A stretch of 64,000 bases of DNA from Stenotrophomonas raiganjensis (SeqCode) (GTDB taxonomy: Bacteria > Pseudomonadota > Gammaproteobacteria > Xanthomonadales > Xanthomonadaceae): contig NZ_JAUTXR010000189.1 of NCBI RefSeq assembly GCF_030658505.1, positions 124,001 through 188,000 on the forward strand. Reading direction: 5' to 3'. The stretch's first letter is position 1. Each line of letters opens with the position of its first letter. Of the stretch, positions 28,750 through 38,248 are shown one piece after another. A program made the translations under genes and the position numbers. The notes beneath the pieces are model-generated. The model had not been told where the DNA came from. It worked only from the letters and a program-made list of their open reading frames with translations, and did not search any database.

Positions 28750-29082
28750 TCATTCTCCTTCCAGTTCGCGTTTCAGGTCATGCAGCAGGCTCAGGCGCTG
28801 CTGCTCGAACTTGCGTACCCAGCGCTCGTAGACTTCATGCAGCGGCACCGGGTTGATGAAGTGCAGCTTTTCACGACCACGACGCACGGTGCTGATCAGG
28901 CTGGCGTCTTCCAGCAGGCCAAGGTGCTGGGTGACCGATTGCCGGGCCATGTCCAGGTGCTCGCACAGCTGCCCCAGGGTCTGGCCGTTGTCTGCGCAGA
29001 GCAGGTCCAGCAGCGTCCGGCGCGTGGGATCGGCCAGTGCCTTGAAGACCTTGTCTGCGTCGCGCACGTGGTCTACCGCCAT
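28750..29082 (-). CDS. ArsR-family transcriptional regulator
   Basis: 110 residues, a single winged HTH: FKALADPTRRTLLDLL, then TLGQLCEHLDMARQSVTQHL and the wing VRRGREKLHFINPVPL. No metal-binding Cys cluster is seen in the usual helix (a single Cys in QLCEHL). ArsR genes of this subtype commonly sit with AHSA1/SRPBCC genes, as here, between two of them. It probably autoregulates the operon. Confidence 0.9.
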   Translation of the reverse strand: MAVDHVRDADKVFKALADPTRRTLLDLLCADNGQTLGQLCEHLDMARQSVTQHLGLLEDASLISTVRRGREKLHFINPVPLHEVYERWVRKFEQQRLSLLHDLKRELEGE

Positions 29083-29092
29083 GGGGATGTCT

Positions 29093-29548
29093 TCAGTTCC
29101 AGTTGTCGATCCTGACGTCGTGGGGGTTGGGCTGGCCCTTGCCGGTCTCCAGCAGTGCCTTCAGGCTCATCAGGAACACCGCCCACTTTGTGCTGCAGTG
29201 GGACGTGAACTCGACGCGCTCCTTCCAGCCTTCATGGGTGAACAGGACGATGCAGTAATCGCCTTCCTGCTTCAGCACGAAGCGCGCGTGGGTGCCGATC
29301 CATTCGGCGGGACCGGCGAGGAACCGCCAGAGCACGAGCTCGCCTGGAATGAGCTGTTCCAGCTTCATTTCCATCGCGCCGATCTCCTGGCCGTTGTTCG
29401 TGAAACGCGCTTTGACCGTGCCGCCGACCTCACGGTCGCCCCGGGTGTCTTCGGCCCACCAGGCGGCGACGCCTTCGGGCGTGGCCAGGGCCTGGTACAC
29501 CTGGCTTGCAGGGGCCTTGATGCCGACCCTGTGTGCGATATCCACCAT
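29093..29548 (-). CDS. SRPBCC/AHSA1-domain protein
   Basis: 151 residues from ATG 29548 (MVDIAHRVGIKAPASQVYQAL). It has the AHSA1 pattern ATPEGVAAWWAEDTRGD and ends with KWAVFLMSLKALLETGKG, so it is a paralogue of the gene two positions downstream. It is first in the operon, 10 bp before the ArsR gene. The longer frame upstream is not supported. Confidence 0.86.
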   Translation of the reverse strand: MVDIAHRVGIKAPASQVYQALATPEGVAAWWAEDTRGDREVGGTVKARFTNNGQEIGAMEMKLEQLIPGELVLWRFLAGPAEWIGTHARFVLKQEGDYCIVLFTHEGWKERVEFTSHCSTKWAVFLMSLKALLETGKGQPNPHDVRIDNWN

Positions 29549-29649
29549 TGCAGGTTCCTCGCGATGGGCCGGCAGGCGCCGCCCTTGGGATGGACTATAT
29601 GCAGGTAAATGCCTGCATGTCAAATCCGGCCCAGGGACTTCCGACCCTG

Positions 29650-29673
29650 GTAGTACCGGCCGCTGGCCGGCAT
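29650..29673 (+). repeat. Single GTAG-headed palindrome
   Basis: GTAGTACCGGCCGCTGGCCGGCA, the same subtype as the inverted pair at 4375-4448. It lies between the divergent SRPBCC operon and the GNAT gene. Confidence 0.75.
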
Positions 29674-29713
29674 CCTCGGTGCAGCCGATTGATGCGTTGA
29701 AAGGAGTGCGTGC

Positions 29714-30238
29714 ATGACTGAAGCTGGAAAGGACACCTTGAACATCCGCCGCGCCAGTGCGGCAGATGCCCCTGCGGTGCTGGCGCTGTTCGATGAGGTG
29801 ATCGAATGGTTCGTGTCCATTGGCAATCTGCAGCAATGGGGCAACGAGCCATGGTCCACGGTGCCACGCCGGATCACCCAGGTGACCGATGCGTGCGCGC
29901 TGCCTGGCGCATGGGTGGCACAGAACGAGCAGGGTGAGGTGCGTGCGTTCCTGGCGCTGGGCGAGTCGATGCCCTATGTGCCGGCACCCGATGGGCCGGA
30001 GCTGTACGTGCGGGTGCTGGTGGCCTCACGCGATCCTCGCGTGCGCGGCATTGGTCGTCGCTTGATGGCGTTTGCCGACGAGCAGGCGCGCGCTGCCGGT
30101 CTCGACCATCTGCGTGTGGACTGCTACGGCGGAGGCAACGGTGATCTGGTGCGCTTCTACGAGTCCTGCGGCTATACGCGCATCGCGCCTTTCAACGTGG
30201 ATGGCTGGCCGGGCATGCTGCTGGGACGGCAGCTCTGA
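29714..30238 (+). CDS. GNAT-family N-acetyltransferase
   Basis: 174 residues. The acetyl-CoA-binding motif A is RDPRVRGIGRRLMAFADEQA, followed by LRVDCYGGGNGDLVRFYESCGYTRI, typical of GNAT proteins. The acceptor is unknown. It is divergent from the SRPBCC operon and 141 bp upstream of the oleate hydratase gene. Confidence 0.88.
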   Translation: MTEAGKDTLNIRRASAADAPAVLALFDEVIEWFVSIGNLQQWGNEPWSTVPRRITQVTDACALPGAWVAQNEQGEVRAFLALGESMPYVPAPDGPELYVRVLVASRDPRVRGIGRRLMAFADEQARAAGLDHLRVDCYGGGNGDLVRFYESCGYTRIAPFNVDGWPGMLLGRQL

Positions 30239-30379
30239 AGTGGCTGCGTCATTCGGTCGCAGCGTGCGTGCAGGAAACGGTACATCGGTTCGGCGCTAGA
30301 GTAGGGCCATGACCTGCATGGAATGGCTGTGTCATTCCACTGCGGGTTCCTGATGACCCCCTCCAGGAAGGAGCAGCGC

Positions 30380-32149
30380 ATGTACTACAGCAGTGGCAAT
30401 TACGAAGCATTCGCGCGCCCGCGCAAGCCCGCCGGTGTGGATGGCAAGCGCGCATGGTTCGTCGGTTCGGGCCTGGCCTCGCTGGCCGGTGCCGCGTTCC
30501 TGGTGCGCGACGGCCGCATTGCCGGTGAGTGCATCACCATCCTTGAGCAGCAGCAGATTCCGGGCGGCGCGCTGGACGGCCTGAAAGTGCCGGAAAAGGG
30601 TTTCGTGATCCGCGGTGGCCGCGAGATGGAAGACCACTTCGAGTGCCTGTGGGATCTGTTCCGCTCGATTCCGTCGCTGGAGATCGAGGATGCCAGTGTG
30701 CTGGACGAGTTCTACTGGTTGAACAAGGACGACCCGAACTACTCGCTGCAGCGTGCCACGATCAATCGCGGTGAAGATGCGCACACCGACGGTCTGTTCA
30801 CGCTGACCGAGCAGGCGCAGAAGGACATCATCGCGCTGTTCCTGGCCACCCGGCAGGAGATGGAGAACAAGCGCATCGACGAGGTGCTGGGCCGTGATTT
30901 CCTGGACAGCAATTTCTGGCTGTACTGGCGCACCATGTTCGCGTTCGAGGAGTGGCATTCGGCGCTGGAGATGAAGCTGTACCTGCATCGCTTCATCCAC
31001 CACATCGGCGGCTTGCCGGATTTTTCGGCACTGAAGTTCACCAAGTACAACCAGTACGAATCACTGGTGCTGCCGCTGGTGAAGTGGTTGCAGGACCAGG
31101 GCGTGGTGTTCCAGTACGCCACCGAGGTGACCGACGTCGACTTCGATCTGGCGGCCGGCCGCAAGCAGGCCACGCGCATCCACTGGACGCGTGACGGTGT
31201 AGCCGGTGGCGTGGATCTGAGCGCGGATGACCTTGTGTTCATGACGATCGGTTCGTTGACCGAGAACTCGGACAACGGCGACCACCACACGGCGGCGCGA
31301 TTGAACGAGGGGCCGGCGCCTGCCTGGGACCTGTGGCGACGCATTGCCGCGAAGGATGACGCGTTCGGGCGTCCGGATGTGTTCGGCGCGCACATTCCAG
31401 AAACCAAGTGGGAATCGGCGACGGTGACCACGCTGGATGCACGCATTCCAGCCTACATCCAGAAGATTGCCAAGCGTGACCCGTTCAGTGGCAAGGTGGT
31501 GACCGGCGGCATCGTCAGCGTGCGCGATTCGCGCTGGCTGATGAGCTGGACGGTGAACCGCCAACCGCATTTCAAGAACCAGCCCAGGGACCAGATCGTG
31601 GTCTGGGTGTACTCGCTGTTCGTCGATACGCCCGGCGATTACGTAAAGAAGCCGATGCAGGAGTGCACCGGCGAGGAGATCACCCGCGAGTGGCTGTACC
31701 ACCTGGGCGTGCCGGTGGAGGAGATCGACGAACTGGCTGCCACGGGCGCAAAGACGGTGCCGGTGATGATGCCGTACGTTACCGCGTTCTTCATGCCGCG
31801 CCAGGCCGGTGATCGCCCGGACGTGGTACCGGAGGGGGCGGTGAACTTCGCCTTCATCGGTCAGTTTGCCGAATCGAAGCAGCGCGACTGCATCTTCACC
31901 ACCGAGTATTCGGTGCGCACACCGATGGAAGCGGTGTATACCCTGCTGGGCATCGAGCGCGGTGTGCCGGAGGTGTTCAATTCCACCTATGACGTACGCT
32001 CGTTGCTGGCGGCGACCGGTCGCCTGCGCGATGGCAAGGAACTGGATGTTCCCGGCCCGGCGTTCCTGCGCAACCTGCTGATGAACAAGCTGGACAAGAC
32101 CCAGATCGGAGGCTTGCTGCGCGAGTTCAAGCTGGTGCAGGAGGACTGA
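30380..32149 (+). CDS. ohyA: Oleate hydratase
   Basis: 589 residues from ATG 30380 (MYYSSGNYEAFARPRK), with AAGGAG seven bases upstream. The FAD-binding motif is VGSGLASLAGAAFLVRDGRI and the catalytic region is IRGGREMEDHFECLWDLFRS with the conserved Glu. Oleate hydratases add water to the cis-9 double bond of oleic and related acids, giving 10-hydroxy fatty acids; this detoxifies host or environmental fatty acids. The length and N-terminus agree with the family. It stands alone, convergent with the membrane protein gene to the right. Confidence 0.96.
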   Translation: MYYSSGNYEAFARPRKPAGVDGKRAWFVGSGLASLAGAAFLVRDGRIAGECITILEQQQIPGGALDGLKVPEKGFVIRGGREMEDHFECLWDLFRSIPSLEIEDASVLDEFYWLNKDDPNYSLQRATINRGEDAHTDGLFTLTEQAQKDIIALFLATRQEMENKRIDEVLGRDFLDSNFWLYWRTMFAFEEWHSALEMKLYLHRFIHHIGGLPDFSALKFTKYNQYESLVLPLVKWLQDQGVVFQYATEVTDVDFDLAAGRKQATRIHWTRDGVAGGVDLSADDLVFMTIGSLTENSDNGDHHTAARLNEGPAPAWDLWRRIAAKDDAFGRPDVFGAHIPETKWESATVTTLDARIPAYIQKIAKRDPFSGKVVTGGIVSVRDSRWLMSWTVNRQPHFKNQPRDQIVVWVYSLFVDTPGDYVKKPMQECTGEEITREWLYHLGVPVEEIDELAATGAKTVPVMMPYVTAFFMPRQAGDRPDVVPEGAVNFAFIGQFAESKQRDCIFTTEYSVRTPMEAVYTLLGIERGVPEVFNSTYDVRSLLAATGRLRDGKELDVPGPAFLRNLLMNKLDKTQIGGLLREFKLVQED

Positions 32150-32192
32150 GCGGGCGTCGGCGTGGAGGGGAGCGTCTTGGCAACACCGTGGA

Positions 32193-33437
32193 TCAGTCGG
32201 CCAGCACGGTACCCGCACCTTCGCGATAGGTCGCGCTGGCGCTGCCACACACCGCGTAGGTGGCAGCGCTGGCTGGCAGGCCAGTGGCCTTGACGCCGCG
32301 CCGCGAATCGCCATCAAACACCTCGGCGTAGCGCTCTGCGGCCAGCGCATCATCGGGCAGCATGTACAGCAGGACGCGCTGCAACGTGGATTGTCCCTGC
32401 AGTGGCTGCGGCTGCCGGAATGCCGGCACCTGCACGCGCGCGCTGTGCCACCGCGTCGGCGCGTCTGCAGTCTGCCAGCGTACCTGCAGGGGCAGGTTGA
32501 GTGGCAACAGCGCGGCGCTGACAGGGTAGCCGTAGGCCGCGCAATCCTGGGGCGCTTCCGGGATGTACGCGATGGCCTCGTCGCCGATGTCCAGTGTGAG
32601 GCCGTTGATTTCCATCCGCAGGATGGGGGCATTGCCGTAGTTGTGGATCTTGAACAGCACCAGGCCTTCGAAGCGGCTGTGCTCGAGATCATCGGTGGTG
32701 AAGCCACTGAGGCGTGCGAGTGCGGGCGCGACCTCGACGTGATCGCTGTAGTGGTAGTAGATATGCACGAGCTCGGGTGTACCCGCGCGTCGCCAGGCCG
32801 CGTTGAATAGCGCAAGGTCGGGGTAGGGCCGACGGACCAGTGGCACCTCGGTGACGGCGCGATCTCCGGACGGTGTGGCGTAACGGTAGTGGTCGACGGA
32901 GCGCTTCAGGCGCGCATCTTCATACGGGAACCCCCTGTCTGCATCGGACTGCGGGTTGGGGTAGCGGCGGAAGGCCAGGAAGCGCTCGGGCGTGTCGCCG
33001 TGCATGGGCAGGTCCGGGCCAGCACCGGAACCGGTGGACGCATGGGGCGAGGTGTCCAGCCACAGCGGCTGCCCGCTGAGGTTGACGTGCAGCTCTGCGA
33101 TGGAGGCACGTGAGCCGCCAGCAACGCTGTCCCAACTGTTCTGCAGGGAATGCCACAGCGGAATGATGAGCATGGCGGCGGCGGTTGGCACGAACATCAG
33201 CACGTGTATGCGGCCCGGCACCTGCCCGCGCTGGCGCACCATGTAGCGCAGCCAGGCCAGCAGGAGCACCAGCAGCAACGGGACGCCGACCCAGATCGCG
33301 ATGGTGGCCAGCGCCACGACGCCCCAACCCAGGTTGGGGGTAGCCACCGCGATCAGCGAGAGCGTGGCGATCAGCGCCGCCAACACCAGCGATACGCCGA
33401 TGCCAACGCGGTAGGTCCTGTAGGGGCTGTCGGTCAT
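32193..33437 (-). CDS. Hypothetical membrane protein with large extracytoplasmic domain
   Basis: 414 residues from ATG 33437 (MTDSPYRTYRVG), which has GGAA upstream; ATG 33464 adds nine residues without a ribosome site. Three membrane segments are seen (about 10-32, 36-60 and 76-95), then a 300-residue beta-rich domain without recognised family (VHIYYHYSDHVEV, FEGLVLFKIHNYGNAPILR). The gene is 44 bp from the convergent oleate hydratase stop. Confidence 0.75.
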   Translation of the reverse strand: MTDSPYRTYRVGIGVSLVLAALIATLSLIAVATPNLGWGVVALATIAIWVGVPLLLVLLLAWLRYMVRQRGQVPGRIHVLMFVPTAAAMLIIPLWHSLQNSWDSVAGGSRASIAELHVNLSGQPLWLDTSPHASTGSGAGPDLPMHGDTPERFLAFRRYPNPQSDADRGFPYEDARLKRSVDHYRYATPSGDRAVTEVPLVRRPYPDLALFNAAWRRAGTPELVHIYYHYSDHVEVAPALARLSGFTTDDLEHSRFEGLVLFKIHNYGNAPILRMEINGLTLDIGDEAIAYIPEAPQDCAAYGYPVSAALLPLNLPLQVRWQTADAPTRWHSARVQVPAFRQPQPLQGQSTLQRVLLYMLPDDALAAERYAEVFDGDSRRGVKATGLPASAATYAVCGSASATYREGAGTVLAD

Positions 33438-33533
33438 CACCGTTCCGTCGGCACTGCGGGGCATGCCGCTATCTTGCAGCGCAGGTGCCTGCGTGGAAAG
33501 GCCGGCAGCGGGGGACAGGGATGTTGCCGGGAA

Positions 33534-34535
33534 TCAGCAGCCGATCAGGCGGTCCGCACCGATGGCGCTGCGGTGCTGGCTGCGGTATTCGGTGGGGCTG
33601 GCATCCACCTGGCCACGGAAGTGGCGGCGGAACGATTCCTGCGAACCAAAACCCGCCTGCTCGGCGATCCATTGCAGCGGCCGGTCGGTGGTTTCCAGCA
33701 GCTCACGGGCGAGCGCTACGCGCTCGCGGATCAGCCAGTCGATCGGTGACAGCCCTGTCGCTTCCAGGAACTGCCGCTGCAGGGTGCGCTGGCTGAGTGC
33801 GGCCTGCTCGGCAAGGCTGCCTAGCGAATGCGGCTCGCGCAGGTTGCGGCGCATCCATTCCATCAGTTTTGCCAGGCGCGAGGGTTCGCCATGGGGAATG
33901 GCCCGGCTGACACGCTGGCTGCGCCCGGCATCACGCCACGGCGCCAGCACCAGCCGCTCGGCCACCAGGTTGGCCACGCGGGCACCGTAATCCTTGCGCA
34001 CCATGTGCAGCATCATGTCCATGCCAGTGGCCGAGCCGGCCGAAGTGATGATGCTGCCGGTGTCCACATACAGCACATCCTCGCGCACGTCGATGCGTGG
34101 GAACTGGCGTGCCAGCGCTTCGGTGAGGCGCCAGTGCGTGGTGGCCTGGCGGCCATCGAGCAGCCCGGCCCAGGCCAGCACGAAGGCACCGGAGCAGATC
34201 GAGGCGATGCGCGCGCCGCGTGCGTGGGCACGGATCAGTGCATCGAGCAGCGCCTGCGGCGGACGCTCGCTGGGTTCGCGCCAACCGGGGATGACGATGA
34301 TGTCGGCGTCATCAACGCTGCCGAGATCGTAGGGGAGTTGGACCTGCGTTCCGCCGAGCATGCGCAGTGCGCCCGGTTCGCCCGCGCACAGCTGGGTGCG
34401 GTACCAAGCGACGCCGAGTTCCGGCCGCACCGGCGCGAACAGGCCGACCGCACAGCCGAACTCGAACAAGCCCTGGCCGTGGCAGGCAACGATGGCGACG
34501 AGCGGCGCGGCGGGATCGGCGGGAGGGCTGGGCAT
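33534..34535 (-). CDS. GlxA-family regulator (DJ-1/PfpI plus AraC HTH)
   Basis: 333 residues. The N-terminal DJ-1/PfpI-like domain has IIVIPGWREPSE and the elbow ASICSGAFVLAWAGLLDGR. The C-terminal AraC domain has LAEQAALSQRTLQRQFLEAT and AEQAGFGSQESFRRHFRGQ. GlxA/FtrA-type proteins are activators that sense small molecules. It is divergent from the TonB receptor gene that opens the sulfur-salvage cluster, so it is a good candidate for its regulator. Confidence 0.9.
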   Translation of the reverse strand: MPSPPADPAAPLVAIVACHGQGLFEFGCAVGLFAPVRPELGVAWYRTQLCAGEPGALRMLGGTQVQLPYDLGSVDDADIIVIPGWREPSERPPQALLDALIRAHARGARIASICSGAFVLAWAGLLDGRQATTHWRLTEALARQFPRIDVREDVLYVDTGSIITSAGSATGMDMMLHMVRKDYGARVANLVAERLVLAPWRDAGRSQRVSRAIPHGEPSRLAKLMEWMRRNLREPHSLGSLAEQAALSQRTLQRQFLEATGLSPIDWLIRERVALARELLETTDRPLQWIAEQAGFGSQESFRRHFRGQVDASPTEYRSQHRSAIGADRLIGC

Positions 34536-34606
34536 GGCCTGATGCTACGGGTGGAGGTGCGCGGCGCAGAGTGGTGCGCGGGCATGAGGTGATGCCTGCG
34601 GGGTAT

Positions 34607-34692
34607 GTAGAGCCGAGCCATGCTCGGCTGCTCTTTGTGGCTCAATTGAATGGGCTTCGTCCGGCATTGAGCCGAGCATGGCTCGGCTCTAC
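34607..34692. repeat. SMAG dimer between the GlxA-type regulator and the TonB receptor
   Basis: The forward copy starts GTAGAGCCGAGCCATGCTCGG at 34607 and the inverted copy ends ATGGCTCGGCTCTAC at 34692. The 310-bp intergenic region otherwise shows no gene; the receptor promoter should lie between 34693 and 34846. Confidence 0.88.
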
Positions 34693-34846
34693 AGACAGCA
34701 GCGCACCGGCGCAGGCCGCCTAACGTCATTACCAGCGGTCATGTGGGTGGCCGGATATGACGGTTGGGTGACGCGATCCCGCCTGTCGCGGTGGGCGGAC
34801 AGGCCCTTGAATGGAAGCGTGTTTCCGGCCCACCCCACGAGCCCCC

Positions 34847-37423
34847 ATGCCTGCCGCCTACGCCCCAGCCCTGAGCACGCTTGCCGTCCTGATCGCCGCC
34901 GCCCTGGCTGCCTCACCCAGCCACGCCGCCGAAGCCGACGCCGCCCCCGCCACCACGGCCGCGACGGCCAATGCAGCGGCCTCCACGCTGGATGCGGTGG
35001 TGGTCACCGGTTCGCGCACCAGCACGCGCACGGTGAAGAACAGCTCCACACCGATCGATGTGATCTCCGCCGAAGACCTTGCGGCAACTGGCCAGGGCAA
35101 CCTGCTGGAAGCGCTGCAGCGCAGCCTGCCGTCGCTGAGCCAGATCGGCGGCTACCAGAGCGACCAGGAAAGCCTCATCCGCGGCTACCAGCTGCGCAAC
35201 CTGTCGCCGGGCTATACGCTGGTGCTGGTGAACGGCAAGCGCCGCAATGCCAGCGCCTATGTCAGTGGCGCCAACGGCGGTGGCTTCCCCGGCCATGCCT
35301 GGGCCGATCTGGCGTTGATTCCGGTCGCGGCCATCGACCATGTGGAAGTGCTGCGCGATGGCGCTTCAGCCATCTATGGCTCGGATGCGATTACCGGTGT
35401 GGTCAATGTGATCCTGAAGTCGCAGGCACACGGCGGCGAGTTTGCCGTGGAAAGCGGGCAGAGCATCGACGGCGATGGTTCGCGCACCAGCGTGCGCGCC
35501 AACGTCGGCCTGCCGTGGGGCGAGGATGGCTTCGTCAACCTGTCCGGCGAAACCACCCGCCAGCACCATGCAATCCGCACCCGCCGCTATATCGACGGCT
35601 ACCTGAGCTATCCCGCTGTGGATGGCAGCGGCAAGCTGGTGGCCCTGCGGCCGAACAATCGATTGCCAGCGGGTGCTGCGCCGAACCCGGCCGAGGCCAA
35701 CCGCAATGCCGAGGCCAACACGATCCTCAGTTCCCCTTCGTACGCGCTGAAGGCGTTTGCGGTGAACGTGGGCCATGGGCTGGGCGAGAGCGCGCAGTTC
35801 TACGCCAATGCCACCGCCAGTGACCGCACCGCGCAGGCGATCCAGAATTTCCGCCTGCCGGCGACGATCTTCACCACCTACAAGGCCCCCGGCGTGCTGA
35901 GCGTGTTTCCCGACGGCTTCCTGCCGGTGCTGGAAACCAAGGAGAAGCAGTACACCGGCACCGCCGGCGTGAAAGGCCAGATCGCGGGTTGGGACTACGA
36001 CGCCAGCCTGACCGGCAACCGCAGCACGGTGCGCACCTACACGCGCAACTCGGTGAACTACTCGCTGCCGTACCCCGGTTCGCCCACCGACTTCTACGAC
36101 GGCAAGCTGGACTACCAGCAGGGCATCGCCAACCTGGACCTGCGGCGGGGCTTCGAGATGGCGGCGTTCGCCTCGCCGCTGGAGGTGAGCGCGGGCGCCG
36201 AGTACCAGCACGAACAGTACGAGCGCGGGGCAGGGCAGTGGGAGTCGTACACCGGCTTCGGTGCGGCCGCCTTCGTGGGCTACTCCACCGCCGATGCAGT
36301 GAAGGCTACGCGCAACAGCAAGGCAGTCTATGTGGGCGCGGCCACCAACATCACCTCGCGCTGGTACCTGGATGCCGCCGCGCGCTGGGAAGACCATTCC
36401 GACTTTGGCAGCGTGTCCACCGGGCGCTTGACCACGCGCTTCGACGTCACCGATGCGCTGGGTGTGCGGGCTACGGTGAGCAACGGTTTCCATGCGCCCA
36501 GCCTGGGCGCGCAGTTCTACCAGGCCACTGGCAGCTGCCCGTGCGGCACCACGCTGGTGGCACAGGTGTCTTCGCCGGCGGCGGTCGCACTGGGTGCCAC
36601 GCCGCTGAAGCCTGAGAAAGCCACCAACTACAGCCTGGGCGTGACCTGGGACCCGAGCCCGGCGTTCCACCTGGCAGTGGATGCCTATCAGATCGACATC
36701 CGCGGCCAGCTCGGTCAGTCAAGCCAGATCGGTTACAACGCGCAGGATCCGGCGCGCATCACCGACAACAGCGGTACGGTGTTGAGTGCGGCGCAGAAGA
36801 ACACCATCGATGCGCTGCTGGGTTCAGCCGGCATCAGCATCCTGCCGGGTGATGCGTTCTACGCCAGCTATTTCACCAACGTGGGCAATACCCGTACACG
36901 CGGTGTCGAGCTGACCCTGGAGGCGAACCAGGAAACCGCGTGGGGCAAGCTGCGCTGGAGCTACGCGGCCAATGTCGGCCGTACCACCATCCAGAAAGTC
37001 AGCGACATTCCGGCGGCACTGCAGGGACTGCCGAACATCAACCTGTTGACCAAGTCCAGCGAGTACGCACTGCGCTTCCGCACGCCCAGCTACACCCAGG
37101 TGGCTGGGCTGGGCTGGCAGAACGGGCGCTGGCGCTCGAATGTGGACTTCACCTACTACGGCCCGATCAAGCGCCTGAACAACGGCGTGGAGTACAAGCA
37201 GCCGCCGGTGCTGGTGACCAACCTGTCCGGTGGCGTGGAGCTGGGTGCGGGCTGGAGCGCGGCTCTGGGTATCAACAACGTGTTCGACAAGCGCACCCGC
37301 AAGGTGCCGGAGTACGCGCGCAGTGCCACCGATGTGGCCAGCATCGAGACCACCTGGGACAGCGGCGATGTGCTGAGCAACGTCGGTTCGTACTGGTATG
37401 GGCGGGTCAATTACCGGTTCTGA
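34847..37423 (+). CDS. TonB-dependent outer membrane receptor
   Basis: 858 residues from ATG 34847 (MPAAYAPALSTLAVLIAAAL), which begins directly with a signal peptide; ATG 34811 adds twelve polar residues. The TonB box region is TLDAVVVTGSRT, followed by the plug (PIDVISAEDLAATGQGNLLEA and YGSDAITGVVNVILK) and a 22-strand barrel ending in Phe (YWYGRVNYRF). It imports a small ligand across the outer membrane. Its place before an inner-membrane amino acid ABC transporter and monooxygenases suggests an amino-acid-like sulfur compound as ligand. Confidence 0.93.
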   Translation: MPAAYAPALSTLAVLIAAALAASPSHAAEADAAPATTAATANAAASTLDAVVVTGSRTSTRTVKNSSTPIDVISAEDLAATGQGNLLEALQRSLPSLSQIGGYQSDQESLIRGYQLRNLSPGYTLVLVNGKRRNASAYVSGANGGGFPGHAWADLALIPVAAIDHVEVLRDGASAIYGSDAITGVVNVILKSQAHGGEFAVESGQSIDGDGSRTSVRANVGLPWGEDGFVNLSGETTRQHHAIRTRRYIDGYLSYPAVDGSGKLVALRPNNRLPAGAAPNPAEANRNAEANTILSSPSYALKAFAVNVGHGLGESAQFYANATASDRTAQAIQNFRLPATIFTTYKAPGVLSVFPDGFLPVLETKEKQYTGTAGVKGQIAGWDYDASLTGNRSTVRTYTRNSVNYSLPYPGSPTDFYDGKLDYQQGIANLDLRRGFEMAAFASPLEVSAGAEYQHEQYERGAGQWESYTGFGAAAFVGYSTADAVKATRNSKAVYVGAATNITSRWYLDAAARWEDHSDFGSVSTGRLTTRFDVTDALGVRATVSNGFHAPSLGAQFYQATGSCPCGTTLVAQVSSPAAVALGATPLKPEKATNYSLGVTWDPSPAFHLAVDAYQIDIRGQLGQSSQIGYNAQDPARITDNSGTVLSAAQKNTIDALLGSAGISILPGDAFYASYFTNVGNTRTRGVELTLEANQETAWGKLRWSYAANVGRTTIQKVSDIPAALQGLPNINLLTKSSEYALRFRTPSYTQVAGLGWQNGRWRSNVDFTYYGPIKRLNNGVEYKQPPVLVTNLSGGVELGAGWSAALGINNVFDKRTRKVPEYARSATDVASIETTWDSGDVLSNVGSYWYGRVNYRF

Positions 37424-37440
37424 GGTTCAGGCCAAAGGCA

Positions 37441-37497
37441 GCCGAGCATGGCTCGGCTCTACAAAGGCGAAGGCAGCCGAGTGTGGCTCGGCTCTAC
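37441..37497 (-). repeat. Two direct SMAG elements
   Basis: Two copies in the same orientation, 37441-37462 (GCCGAGCATGGCTCGGCTCTAC) and 37475-37497, both ending in CTAC, so GTAG-headed on the minus strand. The ribosome site of the flavin reductase (GGGAG, 37499-37503) begins two bases after the second copy. Confidence 0.85.
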
Positions 37498-37510
37498 ATG
37501 GGAGCAGTTC

Positions 37511-38092
37511 ATGTCTTCTGCATTGAAGGTGGTTGCATTGGTGGGGTCGCCGACCAGTTCGGCCACATCGCGCACGTCGCTGCTGGTGCGGCATCTGCTG
37601 GCGTCGTTGCAGCAGCGGGTACATGCCAGCGTGGATCTGGTGGAGCTGGCGCCGATCGCGCGTTCGCTGGGGCAGTCGTTGTCGCGGGAGGAGGCGCCAC
37701 CCGACGTGGAGCGGGTATTGCAGGCGATCGAGTCGGCCGGGCTGCTGGTGGTGGCCGCGCCGGTGCATCGCGGTTCCTATCCCGGTCTGTTCAAGCACCT
37801 GGTCGACTTCATCGGGCTGGAGGCGCTGGTGGATACGCCGGTGCTGTTGGCGGCAACCGGAGGCAGCGAGCGGCATGCGCTGGTGATCGAGCATCAGTTG
37901 CGGCCGTTGTTCAGTTTCCTGCAGGCGCACACGCTGCCGGTCGGGGTGTATGCCACGCCGGCCGACTTCGATGGCGAGCACATCAACAGTGCGGCCTTGC
38001 AGGCGCGTATCGCGCTGGCGGCCGAGCGTGCGGCCGGGCATCTGGCCACGCGGGCGCTGGCGGCACCTGCGCCGCTGCGACGCATTGCCTGA
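37511..38092 (+). CDS. NAD(P)H-dependent FMN reductase (MsuE/SsuE-like)
   Basis: 193 residues of the flavodoxin-like FMN reductase family: VVALVGSPTSSATSRTSLLV at the start for phosphate binding, then AAPVHRGSYPGLFKHLVDF and LLAATGGSERHALVIEHQL. It supplies reduced FMN to two-component monooxygenases. Two such monooxygenases lie immediately downstream. GGGAG is seven bases upstream of ATG 37511. The gene opens the rightward metabolic operon after the TonB receptor. Confidence 0.9.
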   Translation: MSSALKVVALVGSPTSSATSRTSLLVRHLLASLQQRVHASVDLVELAPIARSLGQSLSREEAPPDVERVLQAIESAGLLVVAAPVHRGSYPGLFKHLVDFIGLEALVDTPVLLAATGGSERHALVIEHQLRPLFSFLQAHTLPVGVYATPADFDGEHINSAALQARIALAAERAAGHLATRALAAPAPLRRIA

Positions 38093-38248
38093 TGCCATAA
38101 CCGGCGGCGCTTTGCTTATGGCCAAGACGCATCTGCATGGCCGGATCTGACCGTCGATTGTCGCCTGGCACCGCCACTGCACGTGCTGGCATCCCTAGCA
38201 TCGAAATCGAAGCGGCATCGCATTGCCGGCCCAGATGAGGACCACCCA